Source: CAYWGR01 sp964458015 (GTDB taxonomy: Bacteria > Planctomycetota > Planctomycetia > Pirellulales > Thermoguttaceae). From it: DNA of 14,831 bases. The notes below the pieces were generated by a model. The model saw nothing but the letters and a program-made list of their open reading frames with translations. It was not told the origin of the DNA and did no database searches. Of the stretch, positions 7,091 through 14,188 are shown piece after piece. Every line of letters starts with the position of its first letter. Position 1 is the stretch's first letter. The stretch is from NCBI GenBank assembly GCA_964458015.1, contig CAYWGR010000146.1, forward strand, positions 1 to 14,831. Direction: 5' to 3'. The position numbers and the translations under genes are program-made.

Positions 7091-7651
7091 ATGAGCGCCA
7101 TCCCTCGACATCGTTTGCCGCGCAAATCGTGGCAGGCATCTTTGTTGATTCTGTTCTTGTTGGCGCTAAGCGCTTTCAAGGTCTGGCGCCCCGCGGATAA
7201 TACTCCCTCGAAATCGCCGCAACCGAGCAGTGAAAAAACTTTTCACGTGGCTCGCGTCGTCGATGGCGACACCATCGTGTTGGCCGATACAAAAGAAAAA
7301 ATCCGTCTGATCGGAGCCAATACACCCGAAACCGTCAAACCGAACTGCCCCGTCGAACCTTGGGGACCGGAAGCCTCGGCCTTTACTCGCGATTTCCTGT
7401 CCGGCGGAGAAGTTCGGTTGGAATTCGACGGCGATCGACGCGACAAATACAATCGGCTGCTGGCCTACGTTTGGGTCGGCGATCGGATGCTCAACGAGGA
7501 ACTGATCCGCGAAGGTCTCGCCCGAGCCGAGTTACAGTATCACTATTCTTCCGCCATGAAAGATCGCTTCCGCCGTGCCCAAGCGGAAGCCAAAGCCGCT
7601 CGACGCGGCATCTGGTCGGGAAACGATACCGCCGAGGCCAAACGCCGATAA
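7091..7651 (+). CDS. Thermonuclease (staphylococcal nuclease-like) family protein, membrane-anchored or secreted
   Basis: This 186-residue protein has a basic N-terminus and a hydrophobic segment (about 16-30), which is either an uncleaved anchor or a signal peptide. A Pro/Ser-rich linker follows, then an SNase domain from about 50 to 176. The calcium-site D60 (VVDGDT) and the catalytic triad equivalents R72 (IRLIG), E80 (NTPET) and R122 (DKYNRLLAYV) are present. The residue matching Asp40 of S. aureus nuclease is Asn77; Asn is common here in bacterial homologues. The domain should cleave DNA or RNA with calcium outside the cytoplasmic membrane. No nearby gene suggests whether it serves nutrition, DNA uptake or defence. 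Confidence 0.9.
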   Translation: MSAIPRHRLPRKSWQASLLILFLLALSAFKVWRPADNTPSKSPQPSSEKTFHVARVVDGDTIVLADTKEKIRLIGANTPETVKPNCPVEPWGPEASAFTRDFLSGGEVRLEFDGDRRDKYNRLLAYVWVGDRMLNEELIREGLARAELQYHYSSAMKDRFRRAQAEAKAARRGIWSGNDTAEAKRR

Positions 7652-7734
7652 ACAACGTTTCGCCGAAGTTTTTCCGACCACTCCCCTGCCCTACCGAAAA
7701 CTTCGACAATCCAACGTCATCCTTCGTGAAGCGG

Positions 7735-7748
7735 GCGGGCTTGCCCGC
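7735..7748. repeat. Small GC-rich hairpin
   Basis: GCGGGC-TT-GCCCGC is a 6-bp perfect stem 84 nt past the nuclease stop codon. It could help end that transcript, but there is no T-run. The gap 7652-8009 otherwise holds a CCCCTGCCCT motif (7683-7692), the repeat at 7805-7891 and the promoter at 7936-7964. Confidence 0.35.
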
Positions 7749-7804
7749 AGGTGATTTGCGATGTTGCTTGAGCAGAAGATTCTGGCGTTGCTGAAACGAG
7801 AAAA

Positions 7805-7891
7805 TGTCATCCTGAACATAGCGAAGGATCTCGTTGATACATAGATAGTTAGCGATGGCAAACGAGATTCTTCGCTACGCTCAAAATGACA
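7805..7891. repeat. Palindromic repeat of the GTCATYCTGA...GCGAAGRATCT family, second copy
   Basis: The arms 7805-7835 and 7861-7891 are inverted copies matching at 26 of 31 positions around a 25-nt centre. The core is the same as inside the element at 4452-4573. Translated spuriously on the minus strand it gives HFERSEESR-like peptides, which I recall as a recurring artefact of this repeat in bacterial genomes. Unlike the first copy, no outer CGTTTCTGTTGCGG-type ends are visible. Confidence 0.8.
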
Positions 7892-7935
7892 AAAAATGCA
7901 TCTTTGCGGTTCTCCTGGCCACAAAAACCCGTCAC

Positions 7936-7964
7936 TTGTGAACCCCTGGGCGTCCTGGTAAAAT
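7936..7964 (+). promoter_or_regulatory. Candidate sigma-70-like promoter for the dehydrogenase operon
   Basis: TTGTGA (7936-7941) and TAAAAT (7959-7964) are separated by 17 nt. A transcript would start near 7971, giving a leader of about 39 nt before the ATG at 8010. The -10 element matches consensus at 5 of 6 positions, the -35 at 4 of 6. Confidence 0.4.
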
Positions 7965-8009
7965 TCATGGATTCTCAAAGTTGTTCCTTATAGGTGAGCA
8001 AGAAAGACT

Positions 8010-9077
8010 ATGAGCAGCGGCAATCTGAAAGTAGCGGTAATCGGCGGTGACGGCACGGGCCCCGAAGTGGCGGCCGAAGGCCTCAAGGTTCTCAAGGCAG
8101 TCGCCAAACTCGAAGGCATCCAACTGGAGACCAAAGATTTTGATCTCGGCGGCGAGCGTTATCTGAAGACCGGCGAAATCCTGCCGCCCGACGTTTTCAA
8201 CGAACTGAAAACTTATCCGGCCATCTTGCTCGGCGCGGTCGGTCATCCCGGTGTCGCCCCAGGCATCCTCGAAAAAGGCTTGCTCTTGGAGCTCCGCTTC
8301 AAGCTCGACCAATACATCAACCTTCGCCCCGTCAAGTTGTTCCCCGGCGTTGAAACGCCCTTGGCCGGCAAAGGCCCCAAAGACATCGATTTCGTCGTCG
8401 TGCGTGAAAACACCGAAGACATGTACGTCGGCATGGGCGGTTTCCTCAAGAAGGGCACCCCCGACGAAGTCGCCATGCAAACAGCCGTCTACACCCGCAA
8501 AGGCTGCGAACGCTGCATCCGCTGGGCATTCAACTATACGCGGAAACGCAACCAGAAGAAGCGTCTTACCCTCGTGGCAAAAACAAACGTCCTGACCTAC
8601 GGCCACGACCTCTGGTGGCGCACCTTCCAGGAAGTCGCTAAAGAGTATCCCGATATCCAAACCGACTACAACCACGTCGACGCCTGCTGCATGTGGATGG
8701 TTAAAAATCCCGAACACTACGACGTGATCGTGACCACCAACATGTTCGGCGACATTATCACCGACCTTGCCGGCATCTTGCAGGGCGGCATGGGCGTGGC
8801 AGCCGGCGGCAACATCAATCCCGATGCTGGCGGCGTCAGCATGTTCGAGCCCATGGGCGGCAGCGCTCCCAAATACACCGGCACCGGCATGATCAATCCC
8901 ATCGCGGCCATCAACGCCGCCGGCATGTTGTTGGAACAATCCGGCTACGACAAAGCCGCCGCACGGGTGAACAAGGCCATCCAAACCGTCACCGGCACCA
9001 AAATGAAGAGCCAAGCCGCCGGCAAGATGGGCTACACCACCAGCCAAGTCGGCGACTTGGTTTGCGAAGCACTATAA
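8010..9077 (+). CDS. Isocitrate/isopropylmalate-family dehydrogenase (LeuB-like, unusual cofactor loop)
   Basis: This 355-residue decarboxylating dehydrogenase is full length. The substrate helix GLLLELRFKLDQYINLRP has the leucines typical of 3-isopropylmalate dehydrogenase, not the Ser/Asn of isocitrate dehydrogenase, and overall it resembles the actinobacterial LeuB type from memory. RENTEDMYVG, VAKTNVL, the metal-binding NMFGDIITDLAG and FEP are present. The cofactor loop reads PMGGSAPKYTG (282-292): the usual His of HGSAPDI is Gly283, and the NAD-selecting Asp-Ile pair is K288-Y289, the pair that binds the NADP phosphate in E. coli isocitrate dehydrogenase. It may therefore be an NADP-linked paralogue acting on a hydrophobic malate and not the leucine-pathway enzyme. 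It is the first gene of a likely operon; the next starts 30 nt on. Confidence 0.88.
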   Translation: MSSGNLKVAVIGGDGTGPEVAAEGLKVLKAVAKLEGIQLETKDFDLGGERYLKTGEILPPDVFNELKTYPAILLGAVGHPGVAPGILEKGLLLELRFKLDQYINLRPVKLFPGVETPLAGKGPKDIDFVVVRENTEDMYVGMGGFLKKGTPDEVAMQTAVYTRKGCERCIRWAFNYTRKRNQKKRLTLVAKTNVLTYGHDLWWRTFQEVAKEYPDIQTDYNHVDACCMWMVKNPEHYDVIVTTNMFGDIITDLAGILQGGMGVAAGGNINPDAGGVSMFEPMGGSAPKYTGTGMINPIAAINAAGMLLEQSGYDKAAARVNKAIQTVTGTKMKSQAAGKMGYTTSQVGDLVCEAL

Positions 9078-9107
9078 CGGCTCATCGCCAATGTGGGGCA
9101 GGTTTCG

Positions 9108-10385
9108 ATGCACGACAAATTCAGCAGCAAGACGGCGTTTTCATGCCGAGCGTTTATGGCCGTCTCGCTGCTGTTGTTTGTCAGCACCATCGGCGTCTGC
9201 ACCGAACGCGCTAACAAGAAAAATGCACAGGCCGCAAGCTCCGGCGTTCAAGATTTTTCATCGCCGCATTTCCTGCTCCACACCGACCTGACGCAGGCCG
9301 AGGCCCGCGAGCTTCTCAAACAGCTCGAAACCGTCGTGAAGCTGATCGGCACCTACTGGGGCCGTCCGCCGTCTGGGATCCTCGAATGCTATGTGGTCAA
9401 AAATCTCGACGCTTGGCCCGCGGAAAAAATTGATGCCATGGAGCCCGGCGGCCTTGCAAAAATCCGCGAAGGCGCCGGCGTGTGCATCACCCGAACGCTT
9501 TCGTCGGGCAATCGTTTCATGGCCAAGGCCCGTGTCTACACGGTCTCGAAAGACGGCGTTCCGCTGCACGAGGCGGTTCACGGTTACGCCGGCCAAACAT
9601 TCGGCCGAACCGGCCCGCACTGGTACGCCGAAGGCATGGCCGAGCTAGGCCATTATTGGGTGAACGGCCAAAAAGGCGTCAACGCTCCTCCGGTCGTGAT
9701 CCAATATCTGAAAAAATGTCCCCGCCGTCAACTGTCGCAACTCTTGGTCTGCGACGAAGAACTCGGCGGCACTTGGGAAGACTACGCTTGGTGGTGGACG
9801 CTTTGCCATTTTCTCGACAATAACCCCAACTACTCCGCCGATTTCCGCGCCCTCGGCCCTCAGTTGCTGCAAGGCAAAGAAACCGGCTTCCGTCAGGTGT
9901 TCGGCGCAAAGGTCAAGGAATTCACCTTCGAATACGAGTTCTTTCTCGACCACCTCGAAGCCGGCTATCGCGTCGAACTTGGCAGTTGGGATTGGAAACG
10001 GAAATTTTTCTCGCTGATCTCCGGGCGATCCGTCACCGCTGCCGTTCAAGCCGGCCGCGGATGGCAGCCTTCCGGTCTGATCGTCGCAGCCGATACGGCC
10101 TATCAATACACCGCCACGGGCACCTGGCGCACCGGAAAAGACGATGAAACCGTTGACGCCGACGGCGACGACAAAGGCCAAGGCCGCTTGGTCGGCGTCA
10201 TCCTGAAGGATTACAAGCTCGGCGAGGAGTTCGAGCTTGGCAAGTCAGGCTCATTCACCGCCAAAAGCGACGGCAACCTTTACGTCCGCTGCCGTGACGC
10301 CTGGAACAAACTGGCCGACAACTCCGGTCGCATCTCCGTCAAGCTCCAGCTCGAAGGACAAGACGCCGAATCGCCGGAGAAGTGA
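9108..10385 (+). CDS. Secreted gluzincin-type metallopeptidase (DUF1570-like) with LecA-like C-terminal domain
   Basis: This 425-residue protein has a signal peptide or anchor (hydrophobic at about 15-28, FMAVSLLLFVSTIGVC) that suggests export. Its zinc site is HEAVH (H154, E155, H158) followed by WYAEGMAE with E175, 17 residues after the second His, the gluzincin pattern seen in planctomycete DUF1570 proteins. The C-terminal part (about 318-420) has WQPSGLIV, YTATGTW, GRLVGVI, FELGKSGSF, LYVRCRD and DNSG. This resembles the calcium-dependent galactose-binding LecA/PA-IL fold by my reading. ATG 9108 is preferred over GTG 9093 because GGGGCAGG precedes it. The substrate is unknown; the tail could bind carbohydrate. 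The stop codon overlaps the next gene by 4 nt. Confidence 0.8.
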   Translation: MHDKFSSKTAFSCRAFMAVSLLLFVSTIGVCTERANKKNAQAASSGVQDFSSPHFLLHTDLTQAEARELLKQLETVVKLIGTYWGRPPSGILECYVVKNLDAWPAEKIDAMEPGGLAKIREGAGVCITRTLSSGNRFMAKARVYTVSKDGVPLHEAVHGYAGQTFGRTGPHWYAEGMAELGHYWVNGQKGVNAPPVVIQYLKKCPRRQLSQLLVCDEELGGTWEDYAWWWTLCHFLDNNPNYSADFRALGPQLLQGKETGFRQVFGAKVKEFTFEYEFFLDHLEAGYRVELGSWDWKRKFFSLISGRSVTAAVQAGRGWQPSGLIVAADTAYQYTATGTWRTGKDDETVDADGDDKGQGRLVGVILKDYKLGEEFELGKSGSFTAKSDGNLYVRCRDAWNKLADNSGRISVKLQLEGQDAESPEK

Positions 10386-11716
10386 GCCTTTTCATGCACA
10401 TTGCCGAAAGTCCGCCGGGCGCTTACACGCAAATCGACGGTCGGCGATATCTCTACTTTGCAGGAACCGGCTACCTCGGCCTCCAATCGCATCCTGAAGT
10501 GGTCCGCGCCGCCGCGGAAGCCGCACAAACCTACGGCCTAGGCAGCGCCAACTCACGCACCGCCTTCGGCACCACGCAACCCGTCCTCGACGTGGAACGC
10601 TCCGCCGCCGCGTTCTTCGGCCAAGACGACGCCTTCTATTTCGCCTCCGGCTGGATGGGCAATAATGTTTTAGTGCAGATGCTCGATAACGATGCCCGAC
10701 TCGTGCTGATCGACGAATGTTCCCATTACAGCCTTTTCGAAGCCGCACGGCTTTCAACCAGTTCGCCGATCACATTCCGCCACCGTGACGCGAATGATCT
10801 GCATGAAAAGCTAAAAATAAATCTCCAGCCCGGCCAATATCCACTGGTACTAAGCGACGGCGTATTTGCCGCCACCGGCCGCATCGCTCCCGCCGATCAA
10901 TACTGCACCGTTTTGCAGGAATATCCCGGCGCAACGCTTCTCCTCGACGACGCCCACGGCCTAGCCGTCTTAGGCTCCAACGGCCGCGGCACCTACGAGC
11001 ATCTCGGCCTTTGGCCAACGGTCTCCCCTCGCCCCTCGCATGAACCATCCGAGCTAAGCAACTCCTCCCCTCGCCCGGGCTCCGACCCGCAGGGTTGGTC
11101 GACGGGAGAGGGGCCGGGGGTGAGGGCGGTCAGCAGCGATCAGCGGTCAGCCGTCAGCGATCAGCTATTAAGAAACAGCGATGCCCTCCCCTCTCCGCTA
11201 TCCACTATCCACTATCCACTATCCACTTCTTCCCTCCCCTGCCCTGCCCTGCTCCTTTCCGGCACCTTGAGCAAAGCCGTCGGCGGATTCGGCGGCATCA
11301 TTCCAGGCAATCGCGATTTCATCGACCGCATCAAATCTCGCTCGCCCTATTTCGCCGGCGCCAGCGCCCCGCCCGCACCGATCGCCGCCGCCACGGCCAA
11401 GGCCCTCGAAATCATCATGGCCGCTCCCAGTTTGCGTAAAAAACTGCAAACCAACGTGCAGGCCATGAAAGCCGGTCTCCGCCGCCTCGGTTTCGACGTA
11501 GACGACACGCCCGTGCCGATTGTCAGCCTGAGTATCGGCACATCCGAAAACATGCAGCGGATCCAACGTGAGCTTTTCACCCAAGGCATCGCCCTGCCGT
11601 ACATGTCCTCCTACGCCGGCCTAAAGCCCCAAGGCGCTTTGCGCATCGCCATTTTCGCCACGCATACCGAGGAGATGATCGAGCGGTTGATCGAAGAGTT
11701 GCGAAGGTTTGCATAG
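10382..11716 (+). CDS. Alpha-oxoamine synthase family PLP enzyme (8-amino-7-oxononanoate synthase-like) with in-frame repeat insertion
   Basis: Members of this fold-type I family condense an amino acid with an acyl-CoA (BioF, Kbl, ALA synthase, serine palmitoyltransferase). The N-terminal YLYFAGTGYLGLQSHP block, GLGSANSRTAFGTT, the PLP-binding DDAHG (D189, D190, H192), the Schiff-base lysine K298 in SGTLSKAVGGFGG and the C-terminal ALRIAIFATHTEEMI are all present. At 444 residues it is longer than the usual 385-400. The excess lies between H192 and K298: about 76 codons of repeat DNA (11023-11250). The usual His-to-Lys gap is about 29 residues. The specific substrate cannot be named. GTG 10382 overlaps the previous stop; ATG 10394 is an alternative start. 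Coupled translation with the peptidase gene is likely. Confidence 0.87.
   Translation: MSLFMHIAESPPGAYTQIDGRRYLYFAGTGYLGLQSHPEVVRAAAEAAQTYGLGSANSRTAFGTTQPVLDVERSAAAFFGQDDAFYFASGWMGNNVLVQMLDNDARLVLIDECSHYSLFEAARLSTSSPITFRHRDANDLHEKLKINLQPGQYPLVLSDGVFAATGRIAPADQYCTVLQEYPGATLLLDDAHGLAVLGSNGRGTYEHLGLWPTVSPRPSHEPSELSNSSPRPGSDPQGWSTGEGPGVRAVSSDQRSAVSDQLLRNSDALPSPLSTIHYPLSTSSLPCPALLLSGTLSKAVGGFGGIIPGNRDFIDRIKSRSPYFAGASAPPAPIAAATAKALEIIMAAPSLRKKLQTNVQAMKAGLRRLGFDVDDTPVPIVSLSIGTSENMQRIQRELFTQGIALPYMSSYAGLKPQGALRIAIFATHTEEMIERLIEELRRFA
11023..11250. repeat. Composite repeat inserted in frame within the PLP enzyme gene
   Basis: In order it holds: C-rich CCCCTCGCCC units and a GC-rich imperfect inverted repeat (about 11061-11127), five 7-bp units of the CAGCGAT type (11134-11168), four exact CTATCCA units (11198-11225), and CCCTG repeats (11231-11251). 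The last part shares CCCTCCCCTGCCCTGCCC with the intergenic tract near 2037-2054. The length is a multiple of three and has no stop codon. Because three 7-bp units equal seven codons, the CTATCCA array reads as the peptide LSTIHYP repeating. Confidence 0.8.
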
Positions 11717-11730
11717 AAACCGTAGACAAA

Positions 11731-11850
11731 ATGATAAACGATCAATTGAGAAATATTGTAGACAAAATCGACTTGTTTGTTGATGCTCCTGAGCATCATA
11801 ATCATCGCGACGATGCTTTTTGGCAGCTTGCAGATCATTTTGGAATCTAG
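11731..11850 (+). CDS. Possible 39-residue small protein
   Basis: ATG 11731 opens a frame reading MINDQLRNIVDKIDLF and ending in DAFWQLADHFGI. The composition is protein-like, acidic and His-rich (EHHNHRDD). There is no clear ribosome-binding site, and an in-frame stop lies just upstream, so it could be a remnant of a larger gene or a chance frame. It is the only coding candidate I see in the gap 11717-12053. That gap also holds a direct repeat GTAGACAAAAT (11722-11732, 11758-11768) and a perfect hairpin GATGCTC/GAGCATC (11781-11796, inside this frame) that might end the upstream operon. Confidence 0.22.
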   Translation: MINDQLRNIVDKIDLFVDAPEHHNHRDDAFWQLADHFGI

Positions 11851-12053
11851 TATTTCCAAGCGGCCTTAGCCATGAGGACCGCCGTGTAGTATGGTCATGC
11901 GTAATTGCTGAATGTGGATTGGACTCCAAACCAAACGCCCGTAAAATCATGGATGTACTGGAATGGCCAGCTTCCGGAAAATGTCCAGATTGGATTTAGC
12001 GCAAGTGTACCATCGGCTTCATCAGTGCCCTCTAGGATACGGATGGATACAGT

Positions 12054-13052
12054 ATGACCGGAATTTTGCCACAACATGAGGAATCCCCTCTTCGGCCCGC
12101 GCAACTGTTGGAAGCTGGCAGGAACGCTCAACATGAAGACAAGGGCGAGTTGGCTTACCATCTTCTTTGCCAGTGTCTCAAGGCCGCGCATGCCGTGAAT
12201 GATATACATTGCGCCGGCCTCGCTCTGATTGCGCTAGTTGAGAATACATCACTGTTTGCACCACGGGAAGAAGCGGATATCTTCGACTACCGGGAGCGAC
12301 TGTGCATTGAGGCATTGGATCATTTTCAAGCTATTCAAGAACCCGTAGGTATGGCCAATGCGATGCGGTTATTAGCTAGGGAGAAACCGTCCCATGAAGC
12401 GAAGGCCATGGTGGAACAAAGCCTTGCCATGATGCGCAGCGCCGGTGATGCCACGGGGATCATAAAGTGTCTCGACAACTTGGGTCACCTGGCCTTTATA
12501 GAAGGCGATCGACAATTGGGGCAGAAGCTTAAGAACGAGGCGCTGACGCACGCCATTGATAAAGGAGACAAGGAAGACATAGCTCGCGTCCTGTTCTCCA
12601 TAGCTCTTACCGAAAAAGACGGACCGGAGCGAGTGGCCCGGTTTGAAGAGGCGGCTCGATTGTTTGAGGAACAGGGCCGGATAGGGGCGCAGGCTCAGAG
12701 TCTTGCTTATTGCGCAATCCTCGCGTGCGACGATTCTCAGGTCTCCCGGAAAGAATCGCATCTGCATAGAGCAATTGAGCTTTGTCGTGAAATTGGCAAC
12801 AATGTTCTGGTATCCACGTGCTATGATGGGTTGGCAGAAGCGGCACGCCAGCGCGGTGATGAGACGTTAGCAACATACTACGAGTCCGCTAGTCGGGAAT
12901 GTAGTGACATCCCTCAAATTGTGGAAAATCTAGCATTCGGTCCTGCCAAGTTGAACTATGAGACGTTACGGGAGTTAATGCGACAAGTGATGGGCGCGGT
13001 AAGAAATGGGAACGACACAGATGATCTCGACAACGACGATGAGGAACGGTAA
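12054..13052 (+). CDS. TPR-like helical repeat protein, function unknown
   Basis: This 332-residue soluble protein is almost entirely helical and made of degenerate tetratricopeptide-like hairpins. Examples are GELAYHLLCQCLKAAHAVND, GIIKCLDNLGHLAFIEGDRQ, RFEEAARLFEEQGRIGAQAQ and STCYDGLAEAARQRGDETLA, each with the small-residue spacing of TPR helices A and B. The C-terminus is an acidic tail (NDTDDLDNDDEER). There is no signal peptide, membrane segment or catalytic motif. TPR solenoids usually serve as protein-binding scaffolds; no partner domain is fused. Codon use is less GC-rich than in the 8010-11716 operon, which may indicate a different origin. The ATG at 12054 has only a weak GGAT-type sequence upstream. 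Confidence 0.72.
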   Translation: MTGILPQHEESPLRPAQLLEAGRNAQHEDKGELAYHLLCQCLKAAHAVNDIHCAGLALIALVENTSLFAPREEADIFDYRERLCIEALDHFQAIQEPVGMANAMRLLAREKPSHEAKAMVEQSLAMMRSAGDATGIIKCLDNLGHLAFIEGDRQLGQKLKNEALTHAIDKGDKEDIARVLFSIALTEKDGPERVARFEEAARLFEEQGRIGAQAQSLAYCAILACDDSQVSRKESHLHRAIELCREIGNNVLVSTCYDGLAEAARQRGDETLATYYESASRECSDIPQIVENLAFGPAKLNYETLRELMRQVMGAVRNGNDTDDLDNDDEER

Positions 13053-13065
13053 ATACAGTAAGTAG

Positions 13066-13084
13066 GGTGCGTCCGCGACGCACC
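13066..13084. terminator. Perfect GC hairpin after the TPR-like gene
   Basis: GGTGCGTC-CGC-GACGCACC is an 8-bp perfect stem with a 3-nt loop, 13 nt past the stop codon. No T-run follows, so a factor-independent terminator is only possible. The same word (TAGGGTGCGTCCGCGACGCACC) is one I recall as a dispersed bacterial repeat. Confidence 0.4.
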
Positions 13085-13116
13085 ACCTTGCCAGAGAACA
13101 TAACTAAAAATCTAAT

Positions 13117-13320
13117 ATGAAATGGTTGCTAGATTTGCTTTTTACCTGCTCGTACTTCACACTTCAACTCGTCCTAGGGTGGTTCGGTTACGCGATGGAT
13201 TGGGAACCTACACGGGACGAGACAACCAAACGCCCTTTTCTGTCCACTCTATTTTGCTCTTGTGTATTAGTGCTTTCCATTTTGTTGCTGACAAAACTAG
13301 TCTGGGGGCTTTTCTCGTAG
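13117..13320 (+). CDS. Small two-helix membrane protein, function unknown
   Basis: This 67-residue frame has two hydrophobic stretches (about 4-26 and 44-66) separated by a charged loop DWEPTRDETTKRP, which would make a small inner-membrane hairpin protein. It begins with MKWLL and lies between the TPR-like gene and a polytopic membrane protein on the same strand, 35 nt before the latter. No ribosome-binding site is evident. A second frame of similar length overlaps it (13122-13325), but that translation is less protein-like. I do not recognise a family. Confidence 0.5.
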   Translation: MKWLLDLLFTCSYFTLQLVLGWFGYAMDWEPTRDETTKRPFLSTLFCSCVLVLSILLLTKLVWGLFS

Positions 13321-13355
13321 GTTGAGGATTCGTTTTAACTATTTCCAGAACCTCC

Positions 13356-14114
13356 ATGCCAACAGATCCACCAGATCAATCATCTCCGAACCTCGACCGA
13401 ATCACGCGGCGATTGTTGATCACCATTGGCGCGTATAGCGTTCTGCTGATCGGTTTGTTAAATCTGTTTATCCTCAACTCGGGCGATGTGAATCACCGCG
13501 CGGTCATCGGCATGGCCGACGGCATGATTTTTCTATGGCTTATTGTCGGCGGTTCGCTCACGCCCGTTCTTCAACGGCGAGTAGTGCCGCGGCTAGCTGC
13601 TATTCCGATTGATTGGCGGGCGCGGTTCGTAGTGCTCTGCACCGTGATGGCCCTGATTGAAGAAATGATCACGACCGGCATGACCAACCTTGCTCCGTTA
13701 TTCGGCACGACGCCCGAGGAAGCACATATTACCGCTTCTACAAACTTTTTTATCGTCGTACTCTTTCACAGCGTCGTTGTGTTCGTGCCGATGTTCATTG
13801 CCTGGGCATGGCTGTTGTCTCGCTGGGATTTCTCACCGCTAAAAGTGCTTTTGCTGTTCGGCATCACAGGCAGCTTGGCCGAAGCAAGCATCACCCCGAC
13901 GAATCTCATCGGCGGCTTTTGGGTTTTTGTCTACGGCTTGATGGTCTATCTGCCCGCCTGCACTATTCCGGCGAATCGCAAGACACAACCGCCTCGATGG
14001 CATTGCTATCCTATGGCCGTCGTTTTACCGCTTCTCGCCGCAATGCCCGTCGCTCTGATCGTCGTCTTTCTGCGGAAATGGCTCGACATCCAATTTCTGC
14101 CGGGCGTGAACTGA
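13356..14114 (+). CDS. Polytopic membrane protein, function unknown
   Basis: This 252-residue protein has about seven predicted membrane segments (near 20-41, 49-67, 90-108, 129-154, 161-177, 186-203 and 219-240). Polar residues inside the membrane region stand out: E102-E103 (ALIEEMITTG), H138 (FFIVVLFHS) and E176 (SLAEAS). The EE and F-x-x-x-x-H spacing loosely recalls CPBP (CAAX-type) intramembrane proteases, but the Arg of the EExxxR motif and the third motif are missing, so I do not assign that family. It is the last gene of the plus-strand group 12054-14114 and converges with the toxin-antitoxin pair. Confidence 0.72.
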   Translation: MPTDPPDQSSPNLDRITRRLLITIGAYSVLLIGLLNLFILNSGDVNHRAVIGMADGMIFLWLIVGGSLTPVLQRRVVPRLAAIPIDWRARFVVLCTVMALIEEMITTGMTNLAPLFGTTPEEAHITASTNFFIVVLFHSVVVFVPMFIAWAWLLSRWDFSPLKVLLLFGITGSLAEASITPTNLIGGFWVFVYGLMVYLPACTIPANRKTQPPRWHCYPMAVVLPLLAAMPVALIVVFLRKWLDIQFLPGVN

Positions 14115-14188
14115 GAAACCAAGAGACAACATCGCGCCATAGTGATTAGACGGCAATCGTTCCTTCCTGTCTTAACATCTAGCCCTCT

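Noticed and set aside
7691..7978. Minus-strand frame with HFERSEESR peptide
   Set aside because: The peptide comes from translating the palindromic repeat at 7805-7891, a recurrent annotation artefact.
7965..9047. 360-codon minus-strand frame opposite the dehydrogenase
   Set aside because: Its Gly/Ala/His/Val-rich translation is what a codon-biased dehydrogenase gene produces on the other strand. The plus-strand frame carries all family motifs.
11134..11225. Possible CRISPR array
   Set aside because: The repeats are 7-bp units without spacers; they are tandem repeats.
11895..12209. Minus-strand 104-codon frame overlapping the TPR-like gene start
   Set aside because: Its end (NPIWTFSGSWPFQYIHDF) is somewhat protein-like and could be a gene remnant, but it overlaps the better TPR-like gene and has no identifiable family.
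13356..14114. CPBP (CAAX-type) intramembrane protease
   Set aside because: EE and a later His are present, but the EExxxR arginine and the third His/Asn motif are missing.
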